Origin: Mycolicibacterium peregrinum
Lineage (GTDB): Bacteria > Actinomycetota > Actinomycetes > Mycobacteriales > Mycobacteriaceae
Assembly: GCF_001665785.1 (NCBI RefSeq)
Contig: NZ_LZSO01000010.1
Location: 1 to 64,000 of the forward strand
Direction of reading: 5' to 3'
Length of the DNA: 64,000 nucleotides
The position numbers and the translations under genes were made by a program. How positions within the stretch are numbered: position 1 is the stretch's first letter; each line of letters starts with the position of its first letter. Positions 42,691-54,000 of this stretch are shown piece by piece. Below the pieces are notes generated by a model, which saw only the letters and a program-made list of their open reading frames with translations, did no database searches and was not told the DNA's origin.

Positions 42691-43890
42691 GTGGAGCCGT
42701 CCAGCGCAGATCCGGTCGAACCCCCGATCCCTGTTCCCGACGTCCCCGGCGGTGAAGCCGGTGCGCGCGGCCTGCCACGCCGCTCCGATCTGACGCTGAA
42801 GCAGCGGGCCATCGTGGACACCTCGGCGATCGCCGACATCGCATTGCGCACCGGGGTCGCCTCGATCGTGGCCGCGTCGATGGTGCCGACGACGCTGGCG
42901 TCGATGTTGCACCCGTCCGCGTCGCGGGCCGAGCACGACCACATGCGGTTCTACGCGGATCTGGCGGCCGCACAAGATCCCGCGGTGTCGTTCCCGGCAC
43001 CCACCCGGCCACCCCGGGTATCGACCCGCCAGGCCAACCCGGTGGCCGAGCTGATCGCCCACGGCCGGGTCGAGAACATCCGGTTCGAAAGCAGTTTCAC
43101 CGCGGTCAACCCGGCACTGCGCGATATGTGCGGCGGATTCACCCGCAACAATGTTGTGCGGGCCCAACATTGGCGCCACGACGATGGTCCGCACCCGACG
43201 TTGTGTGTGATCCACGGTTTCATGGGATCGCCGTATCTGGCCAACGGGTTGTTCCTGTCGTTGCCCTGGTTCTACCGCTCTGGGTACGACGTGTTGTTGT
43301 ACACCTTGCCGTTTCACGGTCAACGCGCCGAACGGTTCTCACCGTTCAGTGGCTACGGATACTTCGCCCACGGGTACGCCGGCTTCTCCGAGGCCATGGC
43401 CCAGGCTGTGCACGACTTCCGTTCGGTGATCGACTATCTGGAGTACACCGGTGCCGACCGGATCGCCTTGACCGGCATCTCACTGGGTGGGTTCACCTCG
43501 GCGCTGCTGGCCAGTGTGGACGACCGGATTCAGGCTGTGGTGCCGAATGTTCCTGTGGTGACGCCCGATCGCACGGTCGACGAGTGGTTCCCGGCCAACA
43601 AGCTGGTGGCCCTGCAACTCCGGGTGGCCCGAACCGATCCGGCATTGATCGCAGCGGCGGCGAGGTATGCCTCACCGCTCAATTACCGTCCGCTGGTACC
43701 CAAGGAGCGACGGATGATCATCGCCGGCCTGGGCGACCGGCTGGCTCCACCGCAGCAGGCCGAGATGCTGTGGGAACACTGGGATCGCTGCGCATTCCAC
43801 TGGTTCCCGGGCAACCACCTGCTACATGTGAGCCAGCCGGACTACCTACGCCGGATGACCCGCTTCCTGCGGGATTTCATGTTCGACTGA
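42691..43890 (+). CDS. Alpha/beta hydrolase-fold protein
   Basis: A 399-residue protein (Rv0293c-like). After a helical N-terminal 130 residues, the hydrolase core is LCVIHGFMGSPYLANGLFL (oxyanion HGFMG), LPFHGQRAE, the nucleophile elbow GISLGGFTSALLAS (Ser), and FPGNHLLHVSQPDYL with the final His. The substrate is unknown. GTG 42691 lies eight bases after a TAGCAT -10 element. Its 3' end overlaps the eccE3 3' end by 45 bp on the opposite strand. Confidence 0.82.
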   Translation: MEPSSADPVEPPIPVPDVPGGEAGARGLPRRSDLTLKQRAIVDTSAIADIALRTGVASIVAASMVPTTLASMLHPSASRAEHDHMRFYADLAAAQDPAVSFPAPTRPPRVSTRQANPVAELIAHGRVENIRFESSFTAVNPALRDMCGGFTRNNVVRAQHWRHDDGPHPTLCVIHGFMGSPYLANGLFLSLPWFYRSGYDVLLYTLPFHGQRAERFSPFSGYGYFAHGYAGFSEAMAQAVHDFRSVIDYLEYTGADRIALTGISLGGFTSALLASVDDRIQAVVPNVPVVTPDRTVDEWFPANKLVALQLRVARTDPALIAAAARYASPLNYRPLVPKERRMIIAGLGDRLAPPQQAEMLWEHWDRCAFHWFPGNHLLHVSQPDYLRRMTRFLRDFMFD

Positions 43891-44766
43891 CCGCTGCAGC
43901 AGCGCCTGCGGCGGCGCGGCCGGGGTGCCCTCCAGCCGGTCCGAGGACAACGGGTTCAACGCAGCCAACGCCGGCCGGTGCCGCCCACCCGCCGGTTTCA
44001 GGCCGGCCAGCGGAGCCTTGCGTGCGGGCCGGTCCGCCGTGCGGATCGCCGCGCCAACCGTCAGCTGCGGATGGGTGGGAGATCCGGTGAATTCCAGTGC
44101 CGTCCACGTTTCCTGGGCCGGCAGGGCACCGATCCCGGCGAGTACGGCATCCAGCTTGTCGCTGACGCTGACCAGGTAGGCCGCCACGAATCCTGCGTCG
44201 TCCTTCACCCCGCGCCAGGTTTCCTTGCCCGGGTCGGGGAGCGGGGAGTCCACTCCGTCGACGGGCGTGACGGTCCAGCCCTGCTCACGCAGGTGGTCGG
44301 CGAGCCGACGCCCAACGATTTCGGTGGTGTCCCGCAACGGGATCTGCGACGAGCGGGCGCGCAGCGCAGCGAGATTGTCCGCTGCTGCCACGGTCAGGCT
44401 GATCCAGCTGCGGCGGTTGCCACCGGCATCACGGTGCGTGATCCGGACCTTGTCGCAGCGAATGCCGTAGCGGTCGAGGTAGCTGACCACCACCGGCAAC
44501 TGGGCCGGGTCCGCGGGATCGACCCGCAGCGTGACGGTCTCCGCGCCCGGTTTGCCGGCCGGCCGGCTCTTGGCGAGGTTGCGTCGCAACACGGCGATCT
44601 GCCGGGCGACCCGCGTGGTCAGGAACAACCCGCCCCACCAGGCGAGCAACAGCACCACAGCCGCGACGGAAACTCCGAGCACCCACCGCTCGGTGTTGGT
44701 CTGCCATGGCCGGGCCAGGACGGCGGCGACGATGAACAGCGACGCCAGCGCGAGTCGGGCGGTCAT
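43846..44766 (-). CDS. eccE3: ESX-3 secretion component EccE3
   Basis: A 306-residue membrane component on the periphery of the ESX-3 complex. Two N-terminal transmembrane segments are clear (LALASLFIVAAVLARPW and WVLGVSVAAVVLLLAWWGGLFL), and the rest is a soluble cytoplasmic domain. Position as the last gene of the locus after mycP3, size, and the two-helix start identify it. Its ATG overlaps the mycP3 stop by four bases (ATGA). Its 3' end runs 45 bp into the hydrolase gene on the opposite strand. Confidence 0.92.
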   Translation of the reverse strand: MTARLALASLFIVAAVLARPWQTNTERWVLGVSVAAVVLLLAWWGGLFLTTRVARQIAVLRRNLAKSRPAGKPGAETVTLRVDPADPAQLPVVVSYLDRYGIRCDKVRITHRDAGGNRRSWISLTVAAADNLAALRARSSQIPLRDTTEIVGRRLADHLREQGWTVTPVDGVDSPLPDPGKETWRGVKDDAGFVAAYLVSVSDKLDAVLAGIGALPAQETWTALEFTGSPTHPQLTVGAAIRTADRPARKAPLAGLKPAGGRHRPALAALNPLSSDRLEGTPAAPPQALLQRSVEHEIPQEAGHPA

Positions 44767-46139
44767 GTGGTGGGGTCCTTCCGTCGGTATGCGCTGAACG
44801 CAACGGCAATGGCCGCCAGCGCAAGTGCTCCGGTGCCGGCGAAAGCGACGATTCGGCCGGTGTTGTCACGCGGGGCTGGTTCTTGTGGTGCGGCAATGGG
44901 TTTGCCGGCAGGAGCTGCCGGCCCGTCCAGCGGCATGTCCGCGACATCCCAGGTGAGTGCGGCCACCGGATCGACACCCCCGGCGCCGATGACGTTGGAC
45001 GGCGAGCGGGCTGCGCCCTGGGCAGTCGTGGTCAACCGGTGCACCACCTGGCGGGCGTTCAGATCGGGAAACTTGCTGCGCACCAAGGCCGCAACACCGG
45101 CCACGTAGGCCGTGGCGTAACTGGTGCCGCTGAGCGGAACCAGCTTGTCCTTCTCGGTCTGCATGGCGTTGGACAGCCCGCCGCCGGGCGCGTTGCTGAC
45201 CGAGGAGATGTTCTCCCCGGGCGCCGAGATCCCGACCCACGGTCCGGCCATGGTGAATCCGGACGGCTGGCCGGTGGCGTTGAGAGCGCCGACCGACAAG
45301 ACGTAGGGCTGCCACCACGACGGGATCGACACCGTGGAGACACCACCCCAGTTGCGCGGATCGTCCGGAGTTCCGTACAGCGGATTGGATTCGCACGCTG
45401 ACCCGGTGGTGACCCCGCCCTGGGTGTTGCCCGCGGCCGCGATGATCACCGCATCCTTCTCGACCGCCGCATAACGCAGGGCCGCACCGAGTTCGTTCTG
45501 ATTGACCTGCTTGTCGGCGGGCAGACACGTGACCACCGAGATGTTGATGACACGCGCACCCATGTCAGCGGCACGCACGATGGCGCGGGCCAGGCTGGCG
45601 ACGTCGGCCGCGGCACGGGTCTCGGCGGCGTCGGCGCTGGGGGTCCGCGGGGCGAAGCGCGGTGAGTTCTGCCTGATCGAGATCAACCTGGCTTCGGGCG
45701 CCACGCCCGAGAAGCCGTCGGGGCCGGGTTGGCCGGCGATGAGGCCGGCGACCGACGTGCCGTGGCCATCACAATCGGTCAGGCCGTCGGTGGACTCGAT
45801 GAAGTCGCCGCCGCCTTCGACGTGAGGCAACCGGGGACCCGGCTGCACACCGGTATCGATGACCGCGACCGTCTGGCCCTGCCCACGGCTCTGCTTCCAG
45901 GCACCGGACAGGTTGAGTGCCAACTGATTCGGGTTTACGGCACCGGGGTCGGTGCCCGGCAGCACGCCGGTGGTGGCACACGCCGAGCGTTGCGTCATCG
46001 CCTCCACCGGGCCGGCACTTCCGGCCGGTGGGGCGATCTGCGGGTCGACCTCGGGCGGGCTGACCGCACCCGCCGACGGGGAGCCGACCAACAGCACCAG
46101 ACCGGCTGTGGCCAGAACACCCAGACTCTTGTGGATCAC
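44763..46139 (-). CDS. mycP3: Mycosin-3, ESX-3 membrane-anchored subtilisin protease
   Basis: A 458-residue exported serine protease. The signal peptide is LGVLATAGLVLLVGSPSAGA. The catalytic triad is D95 (VAVIDTGVQP), H126 (DCDGHGTSVAG) and S340 (LSGTSYATAYVAGV). The N-terminal extension with its Cys and the loop HVEGGGDFIES are mycosin features. A C-terminal transmembrane helix (FAGTGALALAAIAVAFSAY) anchors it, ending in RRKDPTT. Mycosins are needed for the stability and function of their ESX complex. The gene overlaps eccE3 by four bases. Confidence 0.95.
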   Translation of the reverse strand: MIHKSLGVLATAGLVLLVGSPSAGAVSPPEVDPQIAPPAGSAGPVEAMTQRSACATTGVLPGTDPGAVNPNQLALNLSGAWKQSRGQGQTVAVIDTGVQPGPRLPHVEGGGDFIESTDGLTDCDGHGTSVAGLIAGQPGPDGFSGVAPEARLISIRQNSPRFAPRTPSADAAETRAAADVASLARAIVRAADMGARVINISVVTCLPADKQVNQNELGAALRYAAVEKDAVIIAAAGNTQGGVTTGSACESNPLYGTPDDPRNWGGVSTVSIPSWWQPYVLSVGALNATGQPSGFTMAGPWVGISAPGENISSVSNAPGGGLSNAMQTEKDKLVPLSGTSYATAYVAGVAALVRSKFPDLNARQVVHRLTTTAQGAARSPSNVIGAGGVDPVAALTWDVADMPLDGPAAPAGKPIAAPQEPAPRDNTGRIVAFAGTGALALAAIAVAFSAYRRKDPTT

Positions 46140-46146
46140 CGATTCA

Positions 46147-47568
46147 TCACCTGTCGAGAACGAGGCTGAACAGCCCGACGAGGAAGGCCATCACCGGAAT
46201 CAGCGAAGCGTCGAGCCCGGTCGCCAGGAAGCCCACCAGGCGCCGCATCGGCAGCGAGTAGGTATCCGGCGACGCCGCCCGCGGATTCAGTGCGGCGAAC
46301 ACCCACACCACGACGAGCGCGGCGAGCACCGCCAGCGCCAACCAGGCGGCCTGGTACCGGCCGTCGATCGCGAAGGCCACCAACAGGGCAACGGACAACA
46401 GGTAGGGATGGGCCAGCAGCCAGGACTTGCAGGAGGCGGAATCCCAGACGCGAGCCCGCAGCACGGCACCGAGCGCGGCAGCCACGACCACGTACCAGGC
46501 CCACGGCGACGCGGTCGGCGACGCGACCAGGGCCACCGAGCCCGCGACCCCGAGCAGCACACCCGCGGCGATCACGCCGGTCTGGTGCGACTGGCTCACC
46601 TGGACCCGTCGCGGCAGGTCGGCCAGCACCGAAAGCGGTTGTGCCGACGGGGACGGATCACCCGGCGCCGGGATGACCGGCAGCGGGAATCGGGCCCACA
46701 TCGCGGACAGTTGGGCGGCCTGGACCGTGACTACGAGGGCGATCAGGATCAGGGCACACCCGATCACGGTCGCGTTGAGCTCCCACAGCGAGGCGGCACC
46801 GGCCACCAGCAGCACACCGGCTCCGGCCACCGTGGCCGCGGTGAACACCGCGATACCCCGGTCGTCGGGCGAGCTGGCCATGCTGATCAACGACCATGCC
46901 GCCACACCGGCCGCGGCCAGCAGAATGCTGGGCGCACCGAAACCGCCTGGCACACCGAGAGCGAACGCCGCGCCTACGGGGACGAGCCCGGTGACGGCGA
47001 GTGCGGTGGCCAGAGCTCCCGACCGGCCCCTGGTCGACAGGGAGGCGAGCACGGTGGCGATGGCGATGCCACCGACCACGAACAGCCCGAGCAGTTCACC
47101 GGTCAGCACGCGATGGGCGACGGCCAGGCCGGTGCCCACCAGGATCAGCCCGATCACGGCCAGCGCCGCACCCCGAGCGATGTGCGCGGTGCCCCATGGG
47201 CGGCGGCGGGCAGCCGAGAAGATCACAGCCGCGTCGGCGATGTCCTCGACGATGCGCGGGGCGGCCGGGCCTGCGGGAACGGCTTGCAGCGCAAGCAGAT
47301 CCCCGTCCACCACACCGACCGTGTCGAGCGTGGCGTCGAGGCTGTAGGGCGCACCTCCCACCGGGGCCAGGCTGAGCCGCACGGGGTCCGGGGCGCTCGC
47401 GCCGTCATCGCCGCCGGCGTTGGGGGGCAGCACGATGCGCTGGACCGCAGGCAGAATCTCGCGCAGCGGCAGCTCGGACGGCAGGGCCATCTCGGTCAGC
47501 CGGCCACCGTCGTCTCCAGCGGCCAGCACGGCCACCCGAACGATCGGCATCACAGTGTTGTCGGACAT
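46147..47568 (-). CDS. eccD3: ESX-3 membrane channel component EccD3
   Basis: A 473-residue integral membrane protein. The N-terminal 95 residues form a ubiquitin-like cytoplasmic domain (MPIVRVAVLAAGDDGGRLTEMALP). The remainder has about eleven transmembrane helices, for example IARGAALAVIGLILVGTGLAVA and LFVVGGIAIATVLASL. EccD dimers form the main membrane scaffold of the secretion complex. It lies between espG3 (two-base gap) and mycP3 (seven-base gap). Confidence 0.94.
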   Translation of the reverse strand: MSDNTVMPIVRVAVLAAGDDGGRLTEMALPSELPLREILPAVQRIVLPPNAGGDDGASAPDPVRLSLAPVGGAPYSLDATLDTVGVVDGDLLALQAVPAGPAAPRIVEDIADAAVIFSAARRRPWGTAHIARGAALAVIGLILVGTGLAVAHRVLTGELLGLFVVGGIAIATVLASLSTRGRSGALATALAVTGLVPVGAAFALGVPGGFGAPSILLAAAGVAAWSLISMASSPDDRGIAVFTAATVAGAGVLLVAGAASLWELNATVIGCALILIALVVTVQAAQLSAMWARFPLPVIPAPGDPSPSAQPLSVLADLPRRVQVSQSHQTGVIAAGVLLGVAGSVALVASPTASPWAWYVVVAAALGAVLRARVWDSASCKSWLLAHPYLLSVALLVAFAIDGRYQAAWLALAVLAALVVVWVFAALNPRAASPDTYSLPMRRLVGFLATGLDASLIPVMAFLVGLFSLVLDR

Positions 47569-47570
47569 TC

Positions 47571-48494
47571 CTATGCTTTCTGGGTTCTTCTCATGGAGCG
47601 TGGATCTCGTTGGGGTACATCACTATTGGAGCTATCGAGAAAAATGTCGTCGGCGGCTTCGCTGTCGAAGTCGCGGAGGAGCGGTTGGTCCGGGAACCAG
47701 GAGCCGCTCGGTAGGGAGGCGGTGAGCCGTTCGATCGCCATCGCGATCGCGTCGGCACTGCCCGCCGTGAAGGTCGAGATCCACTCCCCGTCGAAGGCTT
47801 TCGACGGGGAGACCAGAATTCGGCCTCCGGGTGTGTCGATGATGCTGACCCCCACCTGGGTGGTCACCCGGTGGCCGTCACGATGCTCACCGGCCACGAT
47901 CTCCACATATGTGCGGCGCCCCTCGAACACCGCCTCCACGATCGGGCGGGCCGAGGCCGGGACTCCGAGGAATCCCAGTACCTCGGTCAACGGGGCGCCG
48001 TTGCGGATCTGCTCGTCGGCGCGGGCGCCGGCCGCCGCAGGCAGCGCGAACTCCTCGAACCGGGCAGGTTTGCGCCCTGACAGCCCGGCCGTGAGCACCG
48101 GGCCCAGGGCGTGCGGGTGGGCGATGTCCATCTCGGTGAACGTCACCAACTGCGCGTTGCGCAGCACGACAACTGTCCGGCCTTCCGACCGCGCCACGAT
48201 GCCTCGCAGCAGATCCCCCGGCCCGGAGACAAACCGCAGGTCCAGCCACTGGGTCGCCCGGCAGGCCAGCCGAACCCATTGCGCCACCCGCGGATTGACT
48301 CCGCCACCGGAGTCGAGCACGCCCATCCTGGTCAGTTCAGCGGCCTGTCCGGCGACGAAGCCCGCCCGCTGTGCCGGTTCGCTGTAGGGCGGCGTGATGG
48401 CCAGCACCCACGGGTACGCCCCGGCGCCCAGTACCTCGGCGAGGTACCAGGCCTGGTCGGTGGTCAGCTCGACGGCGTTAGCTCCGGTACTCAA
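47571..48494 (-). CDS. espG3: ESX-3 specific PE/PPE chaperone EspG3
   Basis: A 307-residue cytoplasmic chaperone that binds the PE5-PPE4 dimer and keeps it soluble before export. The start is taken as TTG 48494 ([16 protein letters not shown]) because GGAGG lies eight bases upstream and it follows esxH by 16 bp; the open frame extends to ATG 48548, which would overlap esxH. Typical EspG stretches are [34 protein letters not shown] and [22 protein letters not shown]. The acidic tail ends RSMRRTQKA. Confidence 0.92.
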   Translation of the reverse strand: MSTGANAVELTTDQAWYLAEVLGAGAYPWVLAITPPYSEPAQRAGFVAGQAAELTRMGVLDSGGGVNPRVAQWVRLACRATQWLDLRFVSGPGDLLRGIVARSEGRTVVVLRNAQLVTFTEMDIAHPHALGPVLTAGLSGRKPARFEEFALPAAAGARADEQIRNGAPLTEVLGFLGVPASARPIVEAVFEGRRTYVEIVAGEHRDGHRVTTQVGVSIIDTPGGRILVSPSKAFDGEWISTFTAGSADAIAMAIERLTASLPSGSWFPDQPLLRDFDSEAADDIFLDSSNSDVPQRDPRSMRRTQKA

Positions 48495-48510
48495 CGTGGA
48501 GCCTCCGGCA

Positions 48511-48798
48511 TCAGCCCCACTTGGCGCCTTCAGCGGCATCGCGGGCACTCATCGACATGGTGTTCATCTCATGAGTGGACGCCATGGCGCGGTAGGCCCG
48601 GGTCAGCTCTTCCATCGCCTGGTTCCACTGGGCCTGCCAGGCCTGGTAGGTCATACCGGTGTCACCCTGCCAGGCGCTGCTCAGTGCGGCCTGCTCGCTG
48701 GCGATGTCGGCACCGACGGCGTGCAGGGCAGCCGAGTAGGTGTTCATCTCTCCGGCGTGGGCCAGCATTGCCGGGTAGTTGTACATGATCTGAGACAT
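48511..48798 (-). CDS. esxH: ESX-3 WXG100 protein EsxH (TB10.4-like)
   Basis: A 95-residue secreted helical hairpin that pairs with Esx[19 protein letters not shown] is the classic TB10.4 start, and the WQG turn ([15 protein letters not shown]) is the WXG-type motif. A cluster of His/Glu/Met near the C-terminus ([10 protein letters not shown]) matches the zinc-binding region described for EsxG-EsxH. The export signal is normally supplied by the partner's C-terminal tail in the dimer. It starts 29 bp after esxG. Confidence 0.97.
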   Translation of the reverse strand: MSQIMYNYPAMLAHAGEMNTYSAALHAVGADIASEQAALSSAWQGDTGMTYQAWQAQWNQAMEELTRAYRAMASTHEMNTMSMSARDAAEGAKWG

Positions 48799-48827
48799 GA
48801 AAACTCCTGTATCCGGGGGTGATTCGG

Positions 48828-49121
48828 TTAGACCGAGGTGTAGGTGCTGGCGGCGGCGGCATCCTGGGCGACGTAGGTGCCCGCGGCGTCGCCGAGGTTC
48901 AGCTGCGCGATGTCGAGCAGCGCGTTGACCTTGGCCGACACCTCGACGAACCGGGCGTGGGCGGCCTGGAACGCCGCGGAGGCCTCACCCATGTGGAAGG
49001 CCTGCGACGACATCGCGGCCTGCTCCGCCTGCGCGATGGTGCTGCGCATCAGTGCGGCCTTGGCGCCGAAGGCGGCCTCGGAGGCGATCAGCTGGGGAAT
49101 GTGAGCATCCAACAGACTCAT
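48828..49121 (-). CDS. esxG: ESX-3 WXG100-type protein EsxG
   Basis: A 97-residue partner of EsxH. ATG 49121 ([19 protein letters not shown]) is the conserved start, with AAAGGA upstream. Two helices are joined by [15 protein letters not shown], where the family's WXG is not kept, as usual for EsxG. The dimer is secreted by ESX-3 and supports iron acquisition via mycobactin. The C-terminal ending [16 protein letters not shown] contains the YxxxD export signal pattern (YVAQD). Confidence 0.96.
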   Translation of the reverse strand: MSLLDAHIPQLIASEAAFGAKAALMRSTIAQAEQAAMSSQAFHMGEASAAFQAAHARFVEVSAKVNALLDIAQLNLGDAAGTYVAQDAAAASTYTSV

Positions 49122-49182
49122 GGATTTTCCTTTCGGGTCGTAGACATTTGGCGGTGCGTCGAACGTGATGGAGATGATCTGG

Positions 49183-50760
49183 TCAGCTGCGCGTACCCCC
49201 TTGCGAATCGCCGGGTTCCCAGGAACCGGGCAGCATCGGCGAGACGGGACTCTCGTCGTAACTCTCGCCGGCAAGCGTGGTCAGGCCGGCCGCTGTGGTA
49301 CCGGACTTCGTTTCGGTGCCGGTGAATCCCATGGTGCCGGCACCGCTTTCGGATGCCCGCACCCGCGGTTCCGGCTTCGGTGCCGGGTCCGGGTCCGGTT
49401 GCTCGTAGTCCATGTAGGCGTCCGCGTAGGCGTGGTCTTCCAATGCCGCACCTCGCTTGCGACGCCGCTTGCGCCGTGCCGCCAGCGACGCCGCCACACC
49501 GGATGCGGCCGCGGGAATGCCGGAGGCCGGTGCCGAGGCGCTGGACTTGCCGCCGACGGTCGGGCTGAAACCCTCATCGGGGTCACTGCCGAGCACCGCA
49601 TACGGCGCGAAGGCCGCCGCCGCGACGGGCGCCGGTGCGGGAGCACCTGCGGGGGCAGGCGCAGCTGCGGGCGCAGCGCCTGCGCCGACTCCACCACCGA
49701 AACCCGCCGGGGACAGGCCTGCCATGGGCAGTCCCTGGTCGGCGCGCACCGGTCCCGCCGGTACCTCGGCGTCGGCGGGAGCGTCGGCCGGTGCAACGTC
49801 GTCGGTGGGAAGCAGGTCGAGGAAACCCAGTGCGGCAAGACCGATGCCGAGCAGCGGCACCAGGAACGGCGAGATCGCCACACCGATCCAGGTTCCCCAA
49901 CCCACCGGCTGGAAGATCAGCTGGTAGATGACGCCGAACAGGAACGGTCCCCAGGTGGTCAGGAAGCCCGCCGGATTGGTCATCAGGTCGGTGAGCATGC
50001 TCTGCAGCGTGCCCAGCGGATCGTTGAGGAACCGCAGCAGCTCCTTGCCGCCGATCATCGAGTCGTTACCGAGGTAATCGACCAGCCACTGCGGCAGGTT
50101 CGGGTATTCGTTGTCAGCCGTCGCATCGGCGTTGGTGAGCGCCGAACCCGAATCCGTCGCCGTGGCCTGCGCCATCATCTGCTGTGCGTTGGCCGAGGCG
50201 GCGCCGGCCTCGCCGGCACCCGGCTTGAGCAGCATCGGCGACGGCGTGCTGGTCGGTGCCGCCATCACGGCGGCCCCCGAGACAGCCTGGTAGGTGGCCA
50301 TGGTGGTGGCCGCCTGGATCCACATCCGGACGTAGTCCGCCTCGTTGACCGCGATCGGAATCATGTTGATGCCGAAGAAGTTCGTCGCGAGCAGCACCCC
50401 GTGGACCACGTGATTGAGCGCCAGCTCGGGCAAGGTCGGCATGGCCGCCACCGCCGTGGTGTACGCCGCGGCCGCGGTCTCGTGCTGCACGGCCACCGCA
50501 GCGCTGTTCGCGCTCTGCTGAGCCAGCCAGGTCAGGAAGGGCCCGTGCGCGGTGATGTACTGCTCCGAGCTCGGCCCTTCCCAGGACCCAGCCTGCACCG
50601 AGCCCAGCACGCTGGTGAGTTCTGCTGCCGCCGAAGCGTATTCGGTGCTCAGCGACTGCCAGGCCCCCGCGGCGGCCAGCAACGACCCAGCGCCTGGACC
50701 GCTGGAGAGCAGCGTCGAGTGCACCTCGGGTGGTAGGGCCATCCAAATGGGGGCAGTCAT
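49183..50760 (-). CDS. ppe4: PPE4, ESX-3-linked PPE protein
   Basis: A 525-residue PPE protein. The N-terminal 180 residues form the PPE domain ([17 protein letters not shown], with WEGPSSEQY containing the WxG-type turn). It pairs with PE5 and is recognised by EspG3. The middle region has helices and a hydrophobic hairpin (about residues 280-340), followed by a disordered Pro/Ala-rich section and an RRKRRRKRG cluster. In M. smegmatis and M. tuberculosis, PE5-PPE4 is needed for siderophore-mediated iron uptake. It starts one base after the PE5 stop. Confidence 0.95.
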   Translation of the reverse strand: MTAPIWMALPPEVHSTLLSSGPGAGSLLAAAGAWQSLSTEYASAAAELTSVLGSVQAGSWEGPSSEQYITAHGPFLTWLAQQSANSAAVAVQHETAAAAYTTAVAAMPTLPELALNHVVHGVLLATNFFGINMIPIAVNEADYVRMWIQAATTMATYQAVSGAAVMAAPTSTPSPMLLKPGAGEAGAASANAQQMMAQATATDSGSALTNADATADNEYPNLPQWLVDYLGNDSMIGGKELLRFLNDPLGTLQSMLTDLMTNPAGFLTTWGPFLFGVIYQLIFQPVGWGTWIGVAISPFLVPLLGIGLAALGFLDLLPTDDVAPADAPADAEVPAGPVRADQGLPMAGLSPAGFGGGVGAGAAPAAAPAPAGAPAPAPVAAAAFAPYAVLGSDPDEGFSPTVGGKSSASAPASGIPAAASGVAASLAARRKRRRKRGAALEDHAYADAYMDYEQPDPDPAPKPEPRVRASESGAGTMGFTGTETKSGTTAAGLTTLAGESYDESPVSPMLPGSWEPGDSQGGTRS

Positions 50761-50761
50761 C

Positions 50762-51073
50762 TCAGATGCCGCGCGCAGTCATGTAGGACGAAGCCGCCAT
50801 CGCGTCACCGGTCATGTAGCTGGCACCGGACTCCCCGACGCCGACGCCTGAGCGTCCGAGCTCCTCGACACCCTGCGCGGCCAGCGCCGAGTGCTGGGCG
50901 CCGTGGACGCTGAAGCCGGTCGCGGTCTGCAGCGAGACCGCGTCGGCCGCAGGCGGGATCACCGCCGAGACCAGGGGGGCGGCTGCTGCGTGTGCGGCGG
51001 CCAGCCGCGCGGTGAGCGCCTCCACGGCCGCGCTGGCGGCGGTCAATCCTTCTGGAACTACCCGCAATGTCAT
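50762..51073 (-). CDS. pe5: PE5, ESX-3-linked PE protein
   Basis: A 103-residue PE-domain protein ([20 protein letters not shown]), nearly all helical hairpin. Pro-Glu lies at residues 7-8. It carries the sequence YMTGDAMAA, a YxxxD export motif, in the C-terminus. It forms a heterodimer with PPE4. Its ATG overlaps the eccC3 stop by one base (TGATG), indicating coupled translation. Confidence 0.95.
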   Translation of the reverse strand: MTLRVVPEGLTAASAAVEALTARLAAAHAAAAPLVSAVIPPAADAVSLQTATGFSVHGAQHSALAAQGVEELGRSGVGVGESGASYMTGDAMAASSYMTARGI

Positions 51074-54000
51074 CAGAATTCCTTTCGCCCGGTGTTCACG
51101 GAAAGTGCCGTGTCATCGATGAGTGGGTTGACGAGCTGGACGAACTCGGGTGTGTCGCTGTCCCCGAGCAACATGCCGCGCCCCGCCGGGAACCGGGCGA
51201 ACCGGTGTCCGCGGAGCTTGCCGCTGTCGGCCGGATTGCCCGACAGCATCAGCGTGGTCGCCTGCAGATCGTTGAGGCGACGCAACAACGGTGCCGTCAT
51301 CACGGCGTGGGCCGACCCGGTGGCACGAGCGGTCACGATGACGCGCAGTCCCAGATCGGCGGCCTCGGCCAACAATCCGACGATGTTGGTCCACGGACGC
51401 TGCCCGGCGAACGGACCGCTCACCGCGGGGCCGTCGGGAATCTGGTCCACGTCGTCGATGATCAGGTAGTGCGTGTGGCCGTCCTGCCCGGACCGCTGGT
51501 TCCACGCGCTGAGCTCCTGCGGGCTCAAACCGGCCGGCGGACGGCGCTTCTCGATGAGCGCCGACAGCCCCAGCATCGCCGGCAGCACGCGGTCGATGTT
51601 GGCCGTGTACTCGTTGTCCGGGAACAACGGTTCCTCGACCAGATGCAACCGTCGGTCGATGACGGTGAAGGCGACCTCATCCGGCCGCGAGTTCTCCCGG
51701 ATGGTCCGGATGATGTGACGCAGCAGCGTCGTCTTACCCGACTTCGTATCGCCGAATACCGCCAGCAGCGGGTTGTGCTTGAAGTCCAGCACCACCGGCG
51801 CCAGATCCTCTTCACGCTGTCCGATGACCACCTGTTCGGCGGCCGGGTACAGCGGGGCCAGCGCAGCGGGGGCCAGCGCGGTCGGCAGCAGCCGCACCGG
51901 CGGTGCACTCTGGCCCGGGTAGCGGGCGTTGATGACGGCGATGTCGCTCAGCTGCGGCTCGGCGAACAGGAAGTGTTCGGCGGCCATGGTCAGGCCGCGG
52001 CCCGGCTGATCGGCGGGCACGGACTCGGCCGGCCGGCGCAGCGCACCCACCACCCGCACGATGCTGTCGTGGCTGTCGTGCAGCTTGAGCTCCAGGCGCA
52101 GGCCCAGCCCGTCACGCATCGCCAGCGGCACCTCCAGCCAGTTCGGCGTGGTGATCACCACGTGGATGCCGTAGGACAGCCCGGTGTTGGCCAGCTCGGT
52201 CACCTTGGCCAGCAACGGGTTACGCGTGTTGAAGGTGTCGGTGTTGTCGCGGCTGAATGCGTACAGGTTGTCGATGACCAGGAACACCTCGCCGTACCCG
52301 TCGGAATAACGTCCGACCCGGCTCACCGCACCCTGACGCTGGCGGGCCCGCAACAACTGCTCGAGCTCACCGAAGGTACGGCGGATGCGCTCGGGCTCCA
52401 GCGGGGTGGCAACACTGCCGACGTGGGCCAGATCGGCGAGGCCGGCGAGCTGTCCTCCGCCGTAATCCAGGCAGTAGAAGCTCACCTCGCTCGGCGAGTG
52501 CAGCGCCGCGGCCGACAGGACGAACGTCTGCAGCGCGGTGGACTTACCCGACCGCGGACCACCATGGATCAGCACGTTGGCGGCCGACGAGTTGGCGTCG
52601 TACACCAGTGCGTCGCGACGCATCTCGAACGGCTTGTCGATTTCGCCCAGCGGCCAACGCAATTGACCGGGTTCGATGTCGGTGCCGGCCAGCACGTCGT
52701 CGAGGGCGATCGCGCCGTCCAGCGGCGGCAGCCACAGTTTCGGTGCCTGCGGACCGTAGGTGGCCAGCTGGTCGCCGATGGTGGCGATCAGCTTGCGTGG
52801 CGGCAGCACGTCGATCTCGGGCTCGTTGCTGACGATCACGGTGTCGGGTTCGGGCTCGACCCGCGAGGCCGTGAACAGCTGCGGCTGCGGCAGCGCCCGC
52901 ACCACGATGGACTTCTCGGCCCGCGGCGGGTCGTAGATGCCGTCGACGTAGGTGCTGCGGAACTTGATCGGCACCGCGCCCGGAGCGGGTACCAGGAAGC
53001 CCTCGCCCTTGTGCTCGCGACCCGATTCGATGTGGTAGGCGTCCTCGACCCCGATGATCTGGCGAGAGATGCTGGGGCTGGCCACCTTCAGACCGATCCG
53101 GTACGACGTGTTCTTGTCGATGTCCTTGATTCGGCCGACGTCCAGGGTCTGCGACGCGAACAGGATGTGGATCCGGAACGAGCGGCCCTTGCGCGCAACG
53201 TAATCGAACAGGTCGGCGTACTCGGGGTGCTCGGCGAGCATCAGCGTGAACTCGTCGGCGACCACGAACAGCGTCGGCATCGGCGGCAGGTCATGCCCGG
53301 CCGCGATCGCTGCCTCGTACTCGGTCACCGAGTTGAAGGCACTGCCCTGCACCCGACGGCCGGCCTCTTTGAGCATCTGCTCACGACGGGCCACCTCACC
53401 GCGGAGGGTGTCGGCGAACCGGTCGGCCAGCGACCGCTTCTCGGCCATGTTCGAGATGACCGCGACGACCTGCGGGAAGTTGCGGAAGATGTCGGCTCCG
53501 GCCTCACCCTTGAAGTCGGCGTAGATCACGATGAGCCGGTCGGCGGAGTGAGTGGTCAACAGCGACAACAGGATCGACATCAGGGTCTGGGACTTGCCCG
53601 AACCCGTCATACCGATCATCAGTCCGTGCGGGCCCATGCCGCCCTCGGCCTCGTCCTTGAGGTCGAAGTACAGCGGTTCACCGGTGGCGGTGACGCCGAT
53701 CGGCACCCGCAGCTCATCGTCGCGGTTACGCGGAGCCCACAGGCTCGCCACATCGAGGGCCGACGCATCCGGGATGTCGAGCAGCGTGCCGAAGGTGGCA
53801 CCGCCGGTGGCGGTGGAGCGCACGTAACCGGGGTTGGAGTCCCAACGTGACAGCCGCCGCGCGATGTGCGCAGCCTCGGCGGCCGACATCGTGTCAGCCT
53901 GACCGACGTAGGGCTGCCAGCCGCTGCTCTGCCACCGCTCGATCCGGCCTTCGGTGACCCGCAGGATGGGCCGCTCCGGATCCGGGTACTGCTCACGGTT

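Noticed and set aside
45952..48387. 811-codon plus-strand ORF opposite eccD3/espG3
   Set aside because: Shadow ORF produced by high GC; spans two well-supported minus-strand genes.
51067..53850. 927-codon plus-strand ORF opposite eccC3
   Set aside because: Antisense shadow of a highly conserved secretion ATPase; rich in Arg, His, Gln and Val with no recognisable motif.
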